From positions 1-62,475 of the forward strand of contig CAIMWS010000139.1 of assembly GCA_903845125.1 (NCBI GenBank): a stretch of DNA of 62,475 nt, read 5' to 3'. A program made the translations under genes and the position numbers. Below the pieces are notes generated by a model. It saw nothing but the letters and a program-made list of their open reading frames with translations. It did not search any database and was not told where the DNA came from. This DNA is from an uncultured Verrucomicrobiota bacterium. GTDB taxonomy: Bacteria > Verrucomicrobiota > Verrucomicrobiia > Limisphaerales > UBA1319. Below, piece by piece: positions 9,161-18,053 of the stretch (position 1 is the stretch's first letter; every line of letters starts with the position of its first letter).

Positions 9161-11305
9161 TCATTCAAGTATGTTGGATACCACGACGGTCTCTCCGATC
9201 GGTTTCCGGATCGTCCGTCCGCCCGCCCGGACTTCAAATGTGGTGCCATCGACCTGCACATCGCAGGCATGGCCGCGGATGACCAGCCTCTTGAGCGCGA
9301 TGCGTGGCGCGAACGGAAGCGTGTGCGGCTTGATGGATACACTGCCGTCCGGCCGCGCGCTTACTCCGAACACGCCGAAAATGACGCATTGTGCGGCGGC
9401 GACGCCGTCCAACGTGCATTGAAGCGGTGTGTCGCGGCGGTAATCCTTGCCGTTGGCGGCGATGGAGTCGCCCCAGTAGGGCATGGTATCGGCCCACCAG
9501 AGCAGGCGGCCTAAAATGTCTGCGGCCAGCTTCGGCTGCCCCGCCTGGTAGAGCCGCTTGATGATCTGGGGGGGGAAGCTGGTGCAGATGCCCCCGCCGC
9601 CATTGTCGATATCCAGCTGGTCGAAGGCTGGATCCCGCTTGGAGAGGCTGTGGAGTCCCCAGGCGGACAGGAATTCCTCAGGGTTCAGGTGGCTGATCAA
9701 TCCCGCCTCGCATTCCGGGTCCAGCACCCCGCTGCCAACCGGTTTGAACATCTGGACGGTGTAGCGCAACTCGCTCTTGCCCTGCCCATCCTCGAAACGG
9801 AACCATTTGGCCTGGGCATCCCACAGCCGTTGTTTGAGCAGCGGCTTGAGCAGTTCGGCGCGTTCCCGCAGGAAGGGCGCGGGCTTGCCAGCCAGGTCGC
9901 ACAAGGCAGCCGCACGCAGGTAGCCAGCATAGCGGCGCGCGTTCAGATCCGGTTTGAGGTGGTTATAGGTGAATTTGCGGCGCAGCTCCAGGTGGCTGCC
10001 GGAGGGGCCGTAATCGATCAGTGCCATCGGTTTGTCGGGATCGTCTCCATACATGGCCTGGATTACCATATGTTCCCGGATGCTCCGGCCGTCCACGGTG
10101 TCTTCGAGGAACGCCAGATCGCCGGTGAGCAGCACGTAATAGTAGGTGAGGCCAATGATTTTCTCCTGGTTGATCATGTACCAGAGGCCGCCCGCCGCCC
10201 CGGTGATCGGGCTGAAGTAAAAATGTTTGAGCAGGTCGCATTTGAGGAATTGCTTGATGTGTGCTCGCGCGGCGGCCGGATCGAAGAGCGGTAAAATTTC
10301 CCATACCTCTCCAAAGTTCCACAGGTAATTGGCCACGCAGCCGCCGTTGACGCTGCCGGTCGAGTAATACGGATGCAGCACGAAATCCGGCAGATCCCAT
10401 CGGTTCATGAGGAAGTGCACCAGCGAACGTTCATACCAGCGGACCAGTTGGGCGTTGTTGCTCTCCAGGGAAGGCAGTCGTTGGAAAACCTCCGCCACCT
10501 GCCCGGCATATTCCTGCCGGGCGGCCGCTACCGCCGCGGCTGGATCCGCCAGCAGCCGATCCACACTGGCGGCCGCTTCTTCGGCCTGGCCGATCGCGAT
10601 GCTCAGGTGCACCGTCCGGGTTTGGCTGGCGGGCAGCCAGGTGGTGGCATGGCCGAGGTTGCCGGAAACCTCCCAAGCCCATTCCGGAGAGTCGATCGCC
10701 ACCACCACCGCCATTTTGCCTTGCCGCAGCGTCAGCCGCCGGCCTTCGGCTTGCAGGGTGGTTTCGGTGCTGCTGACCGGCCGGGCGAATCCCCAATCCT
10801 GCACCGCATCCAGCCAGCCGAGCGTAAAAAACTCCAGCGGAACTGCTGCTGGCCCGCGGTTCTTGAAGGTGAATCCGCACACGGCCGCGCGCTGGCCGTG
10901 GATCAGGGTTGTGGTGCTGGCCACCGCCACCTGGCGCACGCTTCCCTCCCGCTCCACCTGGCAGGGGCGCCAGGCCCATTTCCGGGTGGGGACCAATTCG
11001 CCCTCCACCCGCCCCTCCAGCAGGAAATTGGAACTTACGAAGGGTGGTGACCAAAGGCCGGCTACCCCCGCCACGTTGCGGTAGTTGATCCCCGCCGCCA
11101 GTTTCCCGTTGACGATGCCCAGGTGCTGCTCATCCTGCAGGATCTGGCCACCGTCCATGTCAAATACCGCGGTGTGGTCCCTGGCGGCCGGTTTGGGAGC
11201 CGCTGGCAGCCGGTTTCCCATCGCCCATCCGAACCAGCACAAGACGGCGAGGCGGCAAACTGCCCGGCAGCCCAAGACCATGGTTTTAGCGAGGTTCAGC
11301 ATCAT
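9161..11305 (-). CDS. Secreted six-hairpin glycosidase-like protein
   Basis: About 714 residues. The start is put at tandem ATGs (11305/11302), which give a normal signal peptide (hydrophobic stretch CRLAVLCWFGWAMG, cleavage near LPAAP). A longer frame reaches an ATG at 11497 that overlaps the stop of the upstream beta-helix gene (TAATG) but would bury the signal peptide. The N-terminal third is a beta-sandwich; from about residue 290 the chain is helix-rich with W/Y-rich loops such as YSTGSVNGGCVANYLWNFGEVWEILPLFD and ICTSFPPQIIKRLYQAG, as in (alpha/alpha)6 glycosidases (GH63/GH37/MGH1-like). The acid (GDDPDKPMALIDYGPSGSHLELRR region) is only guessed. Substrate unknown; a periplasmic or secreted role in oligosaccharide trimming is inferred. 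Confidence 0.7.
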   Translation of the reverse strand: MMLNLAKTMVLGCRAVCRLAVLCWFGWAMGNRLPAAPKPAARDHTAVFDMDGGQILQDEQHLGIVNGKLAAGINYRNVAGVAGLWSPPFVSSNFLLEGRVEGELVPTRKWAWRPCQVEREGSVRQVAVASTTTLIHGQRAAVCGFTFKNRGPAAVPLEFFTLGWLDAVQDWGFARPVSSTETTLQAEGRRLTLRQGKMAVVVAIDSPEWAWEVSGNLGHATTWLPASQTRTVHLSIAIGQAEEAAASVDRLLADPAAAVAAARQEYAGQVAEVFQRLPSLESNNAQLVRWYERSLVHFLMNRWDLPDFVLHPYYSTGSVNGGCVANYLWNFGEVWEILPLFDPAAARAHIKQFLKCDLLKHFYFSPITGAAGGLWYMINQEKIIGLTYYYVLLTGDLAFLEDTVDGRSIREHMVIQAMYGDDPDKPMALIDYGPSGSHLELRRKFTYNHLKPDLNARRYAGYLRAAALCDLAGKPAPFLRERAELLKPLLKQRLWDAQAKWFRFEDGQGKSELRYTVQMFKPVGSGVLDPECEAGLISHLNPEEFLSAWGLHSLSKRDPAFDQLDIDNGGGGICTSFPPQIIKRLYQAGQPKLAADILGRLLWWADTMPYWGDSIAANGKDYRRDTPLQCTLDGVAAAQCVIFGVFGVSARPDGSVSIKPHTLPFAPRIALKRLVIRGHACDVQVDGTTFEVRAGGRTIRKPIGETVVVSNILE

Positions 11306-11496
11306 GGGAAAACAGTGTGCCGCCAACACCGTGGAACGTCGAGCTTGGATGAGTGGCTGTCGCGCGGCCGGGTTCATGCATGGGCTGAGTTGGGCTGTCT
11401 GGACCTTTTGGACAAAGCTTTGGCATTCGTGAATGATCCCAATCACAAGGGAACTTTGGCTCACTCCTCGTCGTACAATACATTTTTTCGGCGCCA

Positions 11497-12828
11497 TTAC
11501 TTTTCCGCCAAAAAATTTTCACGAACCCGGCCAAGGCTCGCTTTCGGGCGCGGCGGTGGCGTCTTGGATGGCATTCCGGAGTGCCATTCGCTTGCGCCGA
11601 TATCCCAGCCGGTTCCTTGCGGTCGCGGGCGCCCATCCACATCCTCATGAAAATCATCCAAGGTGGTTCCCTGGTCCAGGGCGGGTTTGGCGGCGGTAGA
11701 CAAGCGCAAGTTGCCCCCCTGGAAATCCTGGAACCAGGCTGGCTCAAACCGTTCCAGATTATTCGCCTGCGCAGCCAGTGGCGCCCCGTCGCGCAGTTGG
11801 ATCGGCCGGTTCACCAGGTTGTTCCGAAAAACGAGGTTGGAGCTGCCGGCGAAGCGGTATTCCATCGGTGCCCAATATTTTTCAATAATCACGGTGTTGT
11901 TATCCACGCGGACATGGGAGGCATGCTCCAGGCCAATGCCCACATCGGTATGGGGTCCGGCCCCATCGTTGAACACCATATTGTTGCGGATGGCACTGGC
12001 GCCACCTTGATGGCCCCCACCGGCGCTGCCCAGGCCCAGGCCGATCCCCCGGTCGCAGTTGATGATCCAATTACGCTCGATGACAATGTTTTGTTCGCGG
12101 GTGGGGCAGCGTTTCCAAAAGTGAATGGCGTGTTCCGCAATGCCTGGCTGGCCGCCCGGAGTGCGGATGTTTCGGAATAAATTGTCGCGCACCACCCAGT
12201 TGACACCTTTATGGATATCAATGCCGCCCGTGTAGAATTGCCAAGCCCAGCCGCTGGTGAACTCAAAGAGGCATTGCTCGATGATGCCATCGGCAGCGCC
12301 CAGCGGGTCACTCTCGCTGGAGGAGCCTTTGATGAACTGCTGGTTGCAATTGAGAATCCGGCAATTATGCACTCGTAAACCTGAGACATGAAAAGGATGC
12401 TCCCCGCGCACCTGGATGCCGTGGTGGCGGCAATACCCGAGGGTAAGGTCGGCGATCACCACCTCATTGGCCGAGACCAGAAACACGTTGGCCGCCGCCG
12501 CGTTGGTTCCCTCGTCCGGCCCGCGGAGGATTACCGCATCGCGGTTTCCGCTGGCTCCCCGGATGATCAGGCCGGGACATTGGATATCCAAGGCCAGCAC
12601 ATCGAGAATATAGGTTCCGTCGGCCAGCAAAAGGGTGGTTGCCGATTGGGAGCGGTTGGCTGTTTCCAGGGCTGCCTGGAGGCCGTGCATGTTGGAGACC
12701 CGGTGGATCTCCCCCCGGCTGAGTAACAAAGGCTGGCCCAGGCCAGGTTCCGCGGGCAGGCTCAGGCGCGCCCCCCAGGCCACCCAAAGACCGCACAGGA
12801 TTATTTTGAGCCGCAGGTGGTTCATCAT
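11497..12828 (-). CDS. Secreted right-handed beta-helix protein (pectate-lyase-like fold)
   Basis: About 443 residues with a start at ATGATG 12828/12825, preceded by AAGGGA as ribosome site, and a signal peptide (LKIILCGLWVAWGARLSLPA). From about residue 50 the sequence shows successive short strands with N/G-rich turns: NVFLVSANEVVIADLTLGY, FHVSGLRVHNCRILNC, IVIERNWIINCDRG, IRNNMVFNDG, VRVDNNTVIIEKYW and LVFRNNLVNR, the PbH1 ladder of polysaccharide lyases and related hydrolases. The C-terminus (TGWDIGASEW) is common in exported beta-helix proteins of this phylum. Catalytic residues cannot be assigned. It is transcribed divergently from the GH95 fucosidase and lies just upstream of the six-hairpin protein, suggesting joint glycan work. 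Confidence 0.8.
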   Translation of the reverse strand: MMNHLRLKIILCGLWVAWGARLSLPAEPGLGQPLLLSRGEIHRVSNMHGLQAALETANRSQSATTLLLADGTYILDVLALDIQCPGLIIRGASGNRDAVILRGPDEGTNAAAANVFLVSANEVVIADLTLGYCRHHGIQVRGEHPFHVSGLRVHNCRILNCNQQFIKGSSSESDPLGAADGIIEQCLFEFTSGWAWQFYTGGIDIHKGVNWVVRDNLFRNIRTPGGQPGIAEHAIHFWKRCPTREQNIVIERNWIINCDRGIGLGLGSAGGGHQGGASAIRNNMVFNDGAGPHTDVGIGLEHASHVRVDNNTVIIEKYWAPMEYRFAGSSNLVFRNNLVNRPIQLRDGAPLAAQANNLERFEPAWFQDFQGGNLRLSTAAKPALDQGTTLDDFHEDVDGRPRPQGTGWDIGASEWHSGMPSKTPPPRPKASLGRVRENFLAEK

Positions 12829-12858
12829 ACGTCCCTTATGGTTGGCCGTTATTTCGCA

Positions 12859-12886
12859 TTGACGCAAGCCTGCAACCGCCTAGCGT
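12859..12886 (+). promoter_or_regulatory. Possible sigma70-type promoter of the GH95 operon
   Basis: In the 85-bp gap between the divergent beta-helix and GH95 genes, TTGACG (12859-12864) is followed after 16 bp by TAGCGT (12881-12886). The -35 is good, the -10 weak. A likely ribosome site GGAA lies at about 12899-12902. This is pattern reading only. Confidence 0.25.
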
Positions 12887-12913
12887 GGGCTGGCAACACG
12901 GAAACGACGACCC

Positions 12914-15526
12914 ATGAAAACCCGATTCAGTCCCTTAAAAATCGCCGGCGCTTGTGCGCTGGCGTTCAGCCTGGTCCCCGGATTGGCGAGTGCCGCCTCC
13001 GCGGAATTGAAACTCTGGTATGAAAAGCCTGCGGTCAATTGGGAGACCGAAGCGCTGCCGATTGGCAATGGGCGGCTCGGAGGCATGGTTTTTGGCGGTA
13101 TCCAACGCGAGCAAATCCAGTTCAATGAATCCAGCCTCTGGATCGGCGATGAAACAACCACCGGCGCCTACCAGGGATTTGGCGATGTGTTTGTAGACTT
13201 TGGCGGAGGCGGCCTTTCCTCGGTTGAATGCACCAGTGGCCAGACTTCGCCTGGCGGAGAATCGGTGGCCGCCAGCGCCGATCGGAACCCTGCCAGCAAG
13301 TGGTGCATGGAACACGGCAATCGTGCGGCCGTATGGATCGGGCATTGTCCGGGAGGGTTGGTGGTTTCGTCTTACGCTTTTACTTCGGCCAACGATCTGC
13401 CCAACCGCGATCCAAAAACGTGGACGTTGGAAGGATCCAACGATGCCCGGACTTGGACCCTCCTGGATCAGCGCACCGGCGAGCCGCCTTTTCCGGGGCG
13501 CCATCAACGAAAAGAATACACGTTTAAAAACAGCCAGAAATTCCAGCATTACCGGTTCACCTTTTCCGACCACGGCTCACCCACGCATTTTCAGGTGGCC
13601 GAGATCGAACTAGGCCGGGTCGAAAACAAACCGGCTGCCTCCTACCGGCGGGAACTCGACCTCCAACGCGCGGTCCACACGGTTTCTTATGCCCAAAACG
13701 GAATCAACTTTCGGCGCGAGTTTTTTGCCAGCCACCCCGGCAACGTGATGGTGGCCCGTTTTACGGCGGACAAACCGGGCGCCCATACCGGAGTGGTGCA
13801 GTTGACGGATCTCCATCGCGGCACGATCCGGGCGGAAGGCAATCGGCTGACTTCCCGCGGGAGCCTGGCAGGTTATCAGTTTGGTTCGGACAAGGCCCGG
13901 AAGTATGCCATAGCGCTGGATTATGAGGCCCAGGTACTGGTGCTCCACGAGGGCGGTTCGTTACAGGAGGCGGAGGGCTTGATCCGGTTCGAGGGAGTCG
14001 ATGTCCTCACCCTGCTGATTCAGGCGGGAACCGATTTTGTGAGGGATCGCAGCCGGGGTTGGCGCGGCGAGCATCCCCACGCGAGTTTGACCACGCAGTT
14101 GGACGCCGCGGCCCGGATCCCATACCCGAGCCTGCTGGCGGCGCACGAGGCGGATTACCGGAAACTTTTCGACCGCGTGACTTTGCAGCTTGGGCCATCG
14201 GCCAGCCAACTGCCGACCGACCAATGGCTGGTGAATTGCTCCCGTGGCGCCCGGGATCCGGCACTGGAAGGCTTGCTCTTCCAATACGGCCGCTACTTGA
14301 TGATCGCCTCCTCGCGCGATGCCGTGCCGGCCAATTTGCAGGGTTTGTGGAACAATTCCACCCAGCCGCCCTGGCGGTGTGACTACCACACGGACGTCAA
14401 CGTGCAAATGAACTATTGGATGGCCGACCAGGCGAACCTGGGCGAATGCTTCATGCCTTACGCCAACTGGTTGAATTCCATCCGCGAGGTCCGTCAAGCG
14501 GCCACCCGGGAGGCCTTCCACACGCGCGGTTGGACAATGCGCGCGGAGAATGGGCTTTTTGGCGGCTCGACGTGGGATTGGGTGGAATCCGGGAGTGCCT
14601 GGTGCATGCAGAATGTGTGGGACCACTATGCGTTCACTGGTGATCAGGAGTATCTGCGCTCGCTGGCCTATCCGATGATGAAGGAGGTTTGTGAATTCTG
14701 GCTGGACCGGCTCAAAACCCTGCCCAATGGCGCCCTCGTCGCCCCCAATGGCTACTCACCCGAACACGGCCCGCGGGAGGATGGGGTTTCGCACGATCAG
14801 CAGCTCATCTGGGATTTGTTCAATAACACGGTGGAGGCCTCCGGGGTTCTGGGCATTGATTCCGAATTCCGTGCTTTGCTGGCCGCGAAACGGGACCAGC
14901 TGCTGGGGCCAAAAATCGGCCGCTGGGGCCAGTTGCAGGAATGGATGGTGGATCGGGATGATCCCAAAGATACCCACCGGCATCTCTCCCACTTGGTGGC
15001 GGTGCATCCCGGCCGCCAGATCACTCCGGCGACCACACCGGAGCTGGCCGAGGCGGCGCGGGTTTCCCTGAACGCCCGCGGCGATATCAGCACCGGCTGG
15101 AGCACGGCGTGGAAGGTCAATCTCTGGGCGCGATTGCAAGACGGGGACCGCGCTTACAAGCTCATCGGCAACCTGCTGCGTTTGGTGGGGGACACTCGCA
15201 TGAACTACAGCGACGGGGGGGGAGTGTATGCCAACTTGTTCGACGCCCACCCGCCGTTCCAGATCGATGGCAATTTCGGTTACACGGCGGGGGTGTGCGA
15301 AATGCTGCTGCAAAGCCATGCCGGAGAAATCCATCTGCTGCCGGCCCTGCCCAAGGCCTGGCCGGTTGGCAAAGTGACCGGCCTGCGCGCCCGCGGTGGC
15401 GCGGTCGTGGACATCGAGTGGGATCAAGGCAAGGTCACGGGCTACCGGATCCGCTGCGCCAATCCGCGTGAATTCAAAATCCGGCTCCATGGGGAGGTCA
15501 GGCGTATCATGGCCGAAAAACTCTGA
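12914..15526 (+). CDS. Secreted GH95 alpha-L-fucosidase with embedded F5/8C-like domain
   Basis: An 870-residue GH95 enzyme, expected to release terminal alpha-linked L-fucose (or L-galactose). Signal peptide at 1-28 (LALAFS-type core, cleavage after ASA). The N-terminal GH95 sandwich starts with ALPIGNGRLGGMVFGG, is interrupted at about residues 100-235 by a discoidin/F5-8C-like insert (NPASKWCMEHGNRAAVWIGH, WTLEGSNDARTWTLL, HYRFTF), and resumes with RRELDLQRAVHTVSY. The (alpha/alpha)6 part contains DYHTDVNVQMNYW (N496), the putative acid E617 in NGYSPEHG, and the putative base D785 in QIDGNFG. Compared with the bifidobacterial AfcA pair N421/N423, the first Asn appears as Asp494. It heads a five-gene plus-strand run of sugar-metabolism genes. 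Confidence 0.9.
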   Translation: MKTRFSPLKIAGACALAFSLVPGLASAASAELKLWYEKPAVNWETEALPIGNGRLGGMVFGGIQREQIQFNESSLWIGDETTTGAYQGFGDVFVDFGGGGLSSVECTSGQTSPGGESVAASADRNPASKWCMEHGNRAAVWIGHCPGGLVVSSYAFTSANDLPNRDPKTWTLEGSNDARTWTLLDQRTGEPPFPGRHQRKEYTFKNSQKFQHYRFTFSDHGSPTHFQVAEIELGRVENKPAASYRRELDLQRAVHTVSYAQNGINFRREFFASHPGNVMVARFTADKPGAHTGVVQLTDLHRGTIRAEGNRLTSRGSLAGYQFGSDKARKYAIALDYEAQVLVLHEGGSLQEAEGLIRFEGVDVLTLLIQAGTDFVRDRSRGWRGEHPHASLTTQLDAAARIPYPSLLAAHEADYRKLFDRVTLQLGPSASQLPTDQWLVNCSRGARDPALEGLLFQYGRYLMIASSRDAVPANLQGLWNNSTQPPWRCDYHTDVNVQMNYWMADQANLGECFMPYANWLNSIREVRQAATREAFHTRGWTMRAENGLFGGSTWDWVESGSAWCMQNVWDHYAFTGDQEYLRSLAYPMMKEVCEFWLDRLKTLPNGALVAPNGYSPEHGPREDGVSHDQQLIWDLFNNTVEASGVLGIDSEFRALLAAKRDQLLGPKIGRWGQLQEWMVDRDDPKDTHRHLSHLVAVHPGRQITPATTPELAEAARVSLNARGDISTGWSTAWKVNLWARLQDGDRAYKLIGNLLRLVGDTRMNYSDGGGVYANLFDAHPPFQIDGNFGYTAGVCEMLLQSHAGEIHLLPALPKAWPVGKVTGLRARGGAVVDIEWDQGKVTGYRIRCANPREFKIRLHGEVRRIMAEKL

Positions 15527-15638
15527 GCGGATCCGGGTGGCGCGTTGGCATAGCGCCTCGGGCAGGAGCCGCCTGAAGCCGTTGCCCAGCCACCATTTCA
15601 GTCTCGACAAGCGCATGCTGCTGAAGGATCGTATTTCC

Positions 15639-16355
15639 ATGAACGAACACGGAACACCTGTAAACGAGAATAAACATAACAACATCCCCCGGCGTTCCCT
15701 GATTGCCAGCGGCCTGGCAGCGGCGGCGGGGGCAGCCCTTGGCGGCACTACCACTATGGCGCAAAACCAGTCAGAATCCCCGGCGGTCAAGAATTACACC
15801 AACGCAGATTTTTATGATGCCAGCGGCAAATTCCAGGTGGAAAAGGCGCGGGAGGCTTACTACGACATGTTCCGGCGGTTCCATTACCCGGTCTCAGACA
15901 CGCTGAAAAAGGAGATGTGGATCCTTGATTTCAATTTGGGGGATTTTGCGCAGGTTGGCATGGCGGGGATTTTTTGGCTCAACCGGCAGGACTTCAACTA
16001 TTTCGGCCATGAAATTTATCTGCTCCCCGGGCAGATGATTCCGGAGCACGCGCATTTCCCCACCGCCAAAGGTGCCGCCAAGATGGAATCCTGGCAGCCC
16101 CGGAAGGGCATGATCTATACCTTTGGCGAAGGCGATGCCACCCCGGAGTTGATCGCGAAAATCCCCAAGAGCCAGCGGGAAGTGGTCAAGTCGCGCCGCT
16201 GCAATCCCCTGGGGATCGACCAGATCGGGCACCTCAACCGCCTGGAGGCTTTCCATTTCATGGTCGCCGGCCCCGAGGGCGCCTTGGTCACCGAATACGG
16301 AACCTTCCACGATATGGACGGTTTGCGTTTCTCCAATCCGAAAGCCAAACTGTAA
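15639..16355 (+). CDS. Tat-exported cupin, D-lyxose-isomerase-like
   Basis: About 238 residues from ATG 15639; an ATG at 15615 is an alternative. The N-terminus has a twin-arginine signal (NIPRRSLIASGLAAAAGAA). The body has a cupin metal motif of the sugar-isomerase kind: QMIPEHAHFPTAKGAAKMESW (His, His, Lys, Glu in the spacing of D-lyxose ketol-isomerases) and a second His in the closing strand EAFHFMVAGPEG. Total length matches the D-lyxose isomerase family. It lies between the fucosidase and the dehydrogenase/aldolase/kinase genes, so an isomerase step is reasonable; the export signal is odd because the following enzymes are cytoplasmic. Non-enzymatic sugar binding is the alternative. Confidence 0.65.
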   Translation: MNEHGTPVNENKHNNIPRRSLIASGLAAAAGAALGGTTTMAQNQSESPAVKNYTNADFYDASGKFQVEKAREAYYDMFRRFHYPVSDTLKKEMWILDFNLGDFAQVGMAGIFWLNRQDFNYFGHEIYLLPGQMIPEHAHFPTAKGAAKMESWQPRKGMIYTFGEGDATPELIAKIPKSQREVVKSRRCNPLGIDQIGHLNRLEAFHFMVAGPEGALVTEYGTFHDMDGLRFSNPKAKL

Positions 16356-16404
16356 TCCTGGCGCCGGGCAACCCAACTGACACTCGAATCTTATTGGAAC
16401 CTTT

Positions 16405-17346
16405 ATGGCAGACTTGTCGTTATTCGATTTGACCGGAAAAACGGCCCTGGTAACCGGCGCGGCGGTGGGCATTGGCCGGGGTTGTGCAGTGGCGTTGGCC
16501 CGTGCCGGGGCCAAAGTGGCGATTGTGGACCGGAACGAAAAGGCCGGTTCACAAACCGCACAGGAAATCCGGGCCCAAGGCCATCAGGCGATCTTTGCCG
16601 CCTGCGATGTGACCCAACGCGGCCAAATCCAGGACATGGTCAGCCGGGTGGTGGCCGAGTTCGGTCGGTTGGACATTGCGGTCAATAATGCCGGGATTGC
16701 CATCCTCGGTGCGGACGAGGAGATTGAGCAGGAGGCATGGGATAAGGTGATCGCCGTCAATCAGACCGGCGTTTTTCTTTGCGCCCAGGCCGAGGCCAGG
16801 CAAATGATCCGCCAGACCCCCACGGAGGGCAAGATCATCAACATCGCCTCGATGTCCGCCACGATTGCCAACTGCAATGCCTCCTATGACTCCTCCAAGG
16901 CCGGGGTGGTGCATATGACCAAGACCCTCGCCGCGGAATGGGGCCGGTTCAACATCAACGTGAATTGCATCAGCCCCAGCTACGTGCTCTCCTCGATGCA
17001 TGCCTCCACCCCCCTGGAAGTCCGCCAACGCATCCGGGATCTCACGCCCATGGGGCATGTCGAGCGGCCGGAGGATTTATACGGAGCGGTCATCTTCCTG
17101 GCTTCGGCGGCTTCAAACTACGTGACTGGCCACGACCTGATGGTGGATGGCGGCCACACGCTCAACGCCTGGCTGACACCGCTTTCGCGAAGCGTTCCGC
17201 CGCGGGTAAGCCCGGAAGCGGAGATTGTGGAGTTGAAACACGATCTGGATCTGCTGGGATTTGCCTACGACCGGGATGGCATCAATACCAAGGTCCATCC
17301 CGAAATCGCCAGCGCTTTTGAAGCGGCCTTCGGCGTCAAGAAATGA
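16405..17346 (+). CDS. Short-chain dehydrogenase/reductase, sugar-type
   Basis: A 313-residue cytoplasmic SDR. It has the cofactor motif TGAAVGIG (about residues 17-24), NNAG (about 93-96), the catalytic Ser in NIASMSA, and YDSSK for Tyr and Lys. The acidic residue after the second strand (VAIVDRN) favours NAD over NADP. The classical SDR core ends near residue 255 with MVDGGHTLNAW, and a further 50 residues (VSPEAEIVELKHDLDLLGF...) are unlike the standard fold; they may form a tail that sets substrate or oligomer. It is 49 bp after the cupin gene and 10 bp before the aldolase, consistent with one mRNA. The substrate is probably a sugar or polyol. Confidence 0.85.
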   Translation: MADLSLFDLTGKTALVTGAAVGIGRGCAVALARAGAKVAIVDRNEKAGSQTAQEIRAQGHQAIFAACDVTQRGQIQDMVSRVVAEFGRLDIAVNNAGIAILGADEEIEQEAWDKVIAVNQTGVFLCAQAEARQMIRQTPTEGKIINIASMSATIANCNASYDSSKAGVVHMTKTLAAEWGRFNINVNCISPSYVLSSMHASTPLEVRQRIRDLTPMGHVERPEDLYGAVIFLASAASNYVTGHDLMVDGGHTLNAWLTPLSRSVPPRVSPEAEIVELKHDLDLLGFAYDRDGINTKVHPEIASAFEAAFGVKK

Positions 17347-17356
17347 GCGTGCGTCC

Positions 17357-18052
17357 ATGAAGCTGACGGCCCGGCAACTGGCGCGAATGATGGATCTGAG
17401 CGCGGTCCGCGCCGAGGTGGATATCACCGAAGTGAGGCGCTTGGCGGCGGCCGCCCGCCAGTATCATTGCGTGTGCGCCTTCGTGCTGCCCGGCTACTTC
17501 CCCGAGCTCAAAGCCTTGCTGGCCGATGCTCCGGAGGTGGGCGCGGGCGCCGTGGTGGGCTTTCCCTCGGGAGGCCATAGCACGGCCATCAAAGTCGCCG
17601 AGGCGAAGGAGCAACTGCTCGCCGGGGCGTCCGAATTGGACATGGTGATCAACGTGGGCAGGCTCCGCTCCGGGCAGGACCGTTGCGTGGTTGAGGATAT
17701 CCAAGCTGTGGTCCAGGCCGCCGGCTCAGTGCCCGTCAAGGTAATCCTGGAGGCGCACCATTTGAGTGATGAGGAAATTGTCCGGGGTAGCCAGCTGGCG
17801 GTCCAGGCGGGTGCTGCCTATGTCAAAACCGGGACGGGTTGGGCGCCCACCGGGGCCACGCTGCACAACGTCCGGTTGATCCATTCCGCGGTGGGTGGTG
17901 CGGCCAAAGTCAAGGCGGCGGGCGGCGTACGCGACTTGAAAACGATCGTGGAAATGATCCGCCTCGGGGTCAGCCGGTTTGGTGTGGGGTTGGCGACCGG
18001 GACCCGCATCCTTGATGAATGCGCCCTGGTGGCCGATGGCATAGAGGTGTGA
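17357..18052 (+). CDS. deoC: DeoC-family class I aldolase (deoxyribose-phosphate aldolase-like)
   Basis: A 231-residue (beta/alpha)8 aldolase starting at ATG 17357. Catalytic elements are present: Asp in ELDMVINVGRL, the Schiff-base Lys in AAYVKTGTGW and the second Lys in KVKAAGGVRDL. DERA enzymes cleave 2-deoxyribose-5-phosphate to glyceraldehyde-3-phosphate and acetaldehyde. The usual first-strand signature DHTLLKP is replaced by MDLSAVRAEVD, so a different phosphorylated sugar is possible. The gene is followed after one base by the FGGY kinase (TGA at 18050, ATG at 18054), so the two are surely cotranscribed and the kinase product may be the aldolase substrate or its precursor. Confidence 0.8.
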   Translation: MKLTARQLARMMDLSAVRAEVDITEVRRLAAAARQYHCVCAFVLPGYFPELKALLADAPEVGAGAVVGFPSGGHSTAIKVAEAKEQLLAGASELDMVINVGRLRSGQDRCVVEDIQAVVQAAGSVPVKVILEAHHLSDEEIVRGSQLAVQAGAAYVKTGTGWAPTGATLHNVRLIHSAVGGAAKVKAAGGVRDLKTIVEMIRLGVSRFGVGLATGTRILDECALVADGIEV

Positions 18053-18053
18053 C

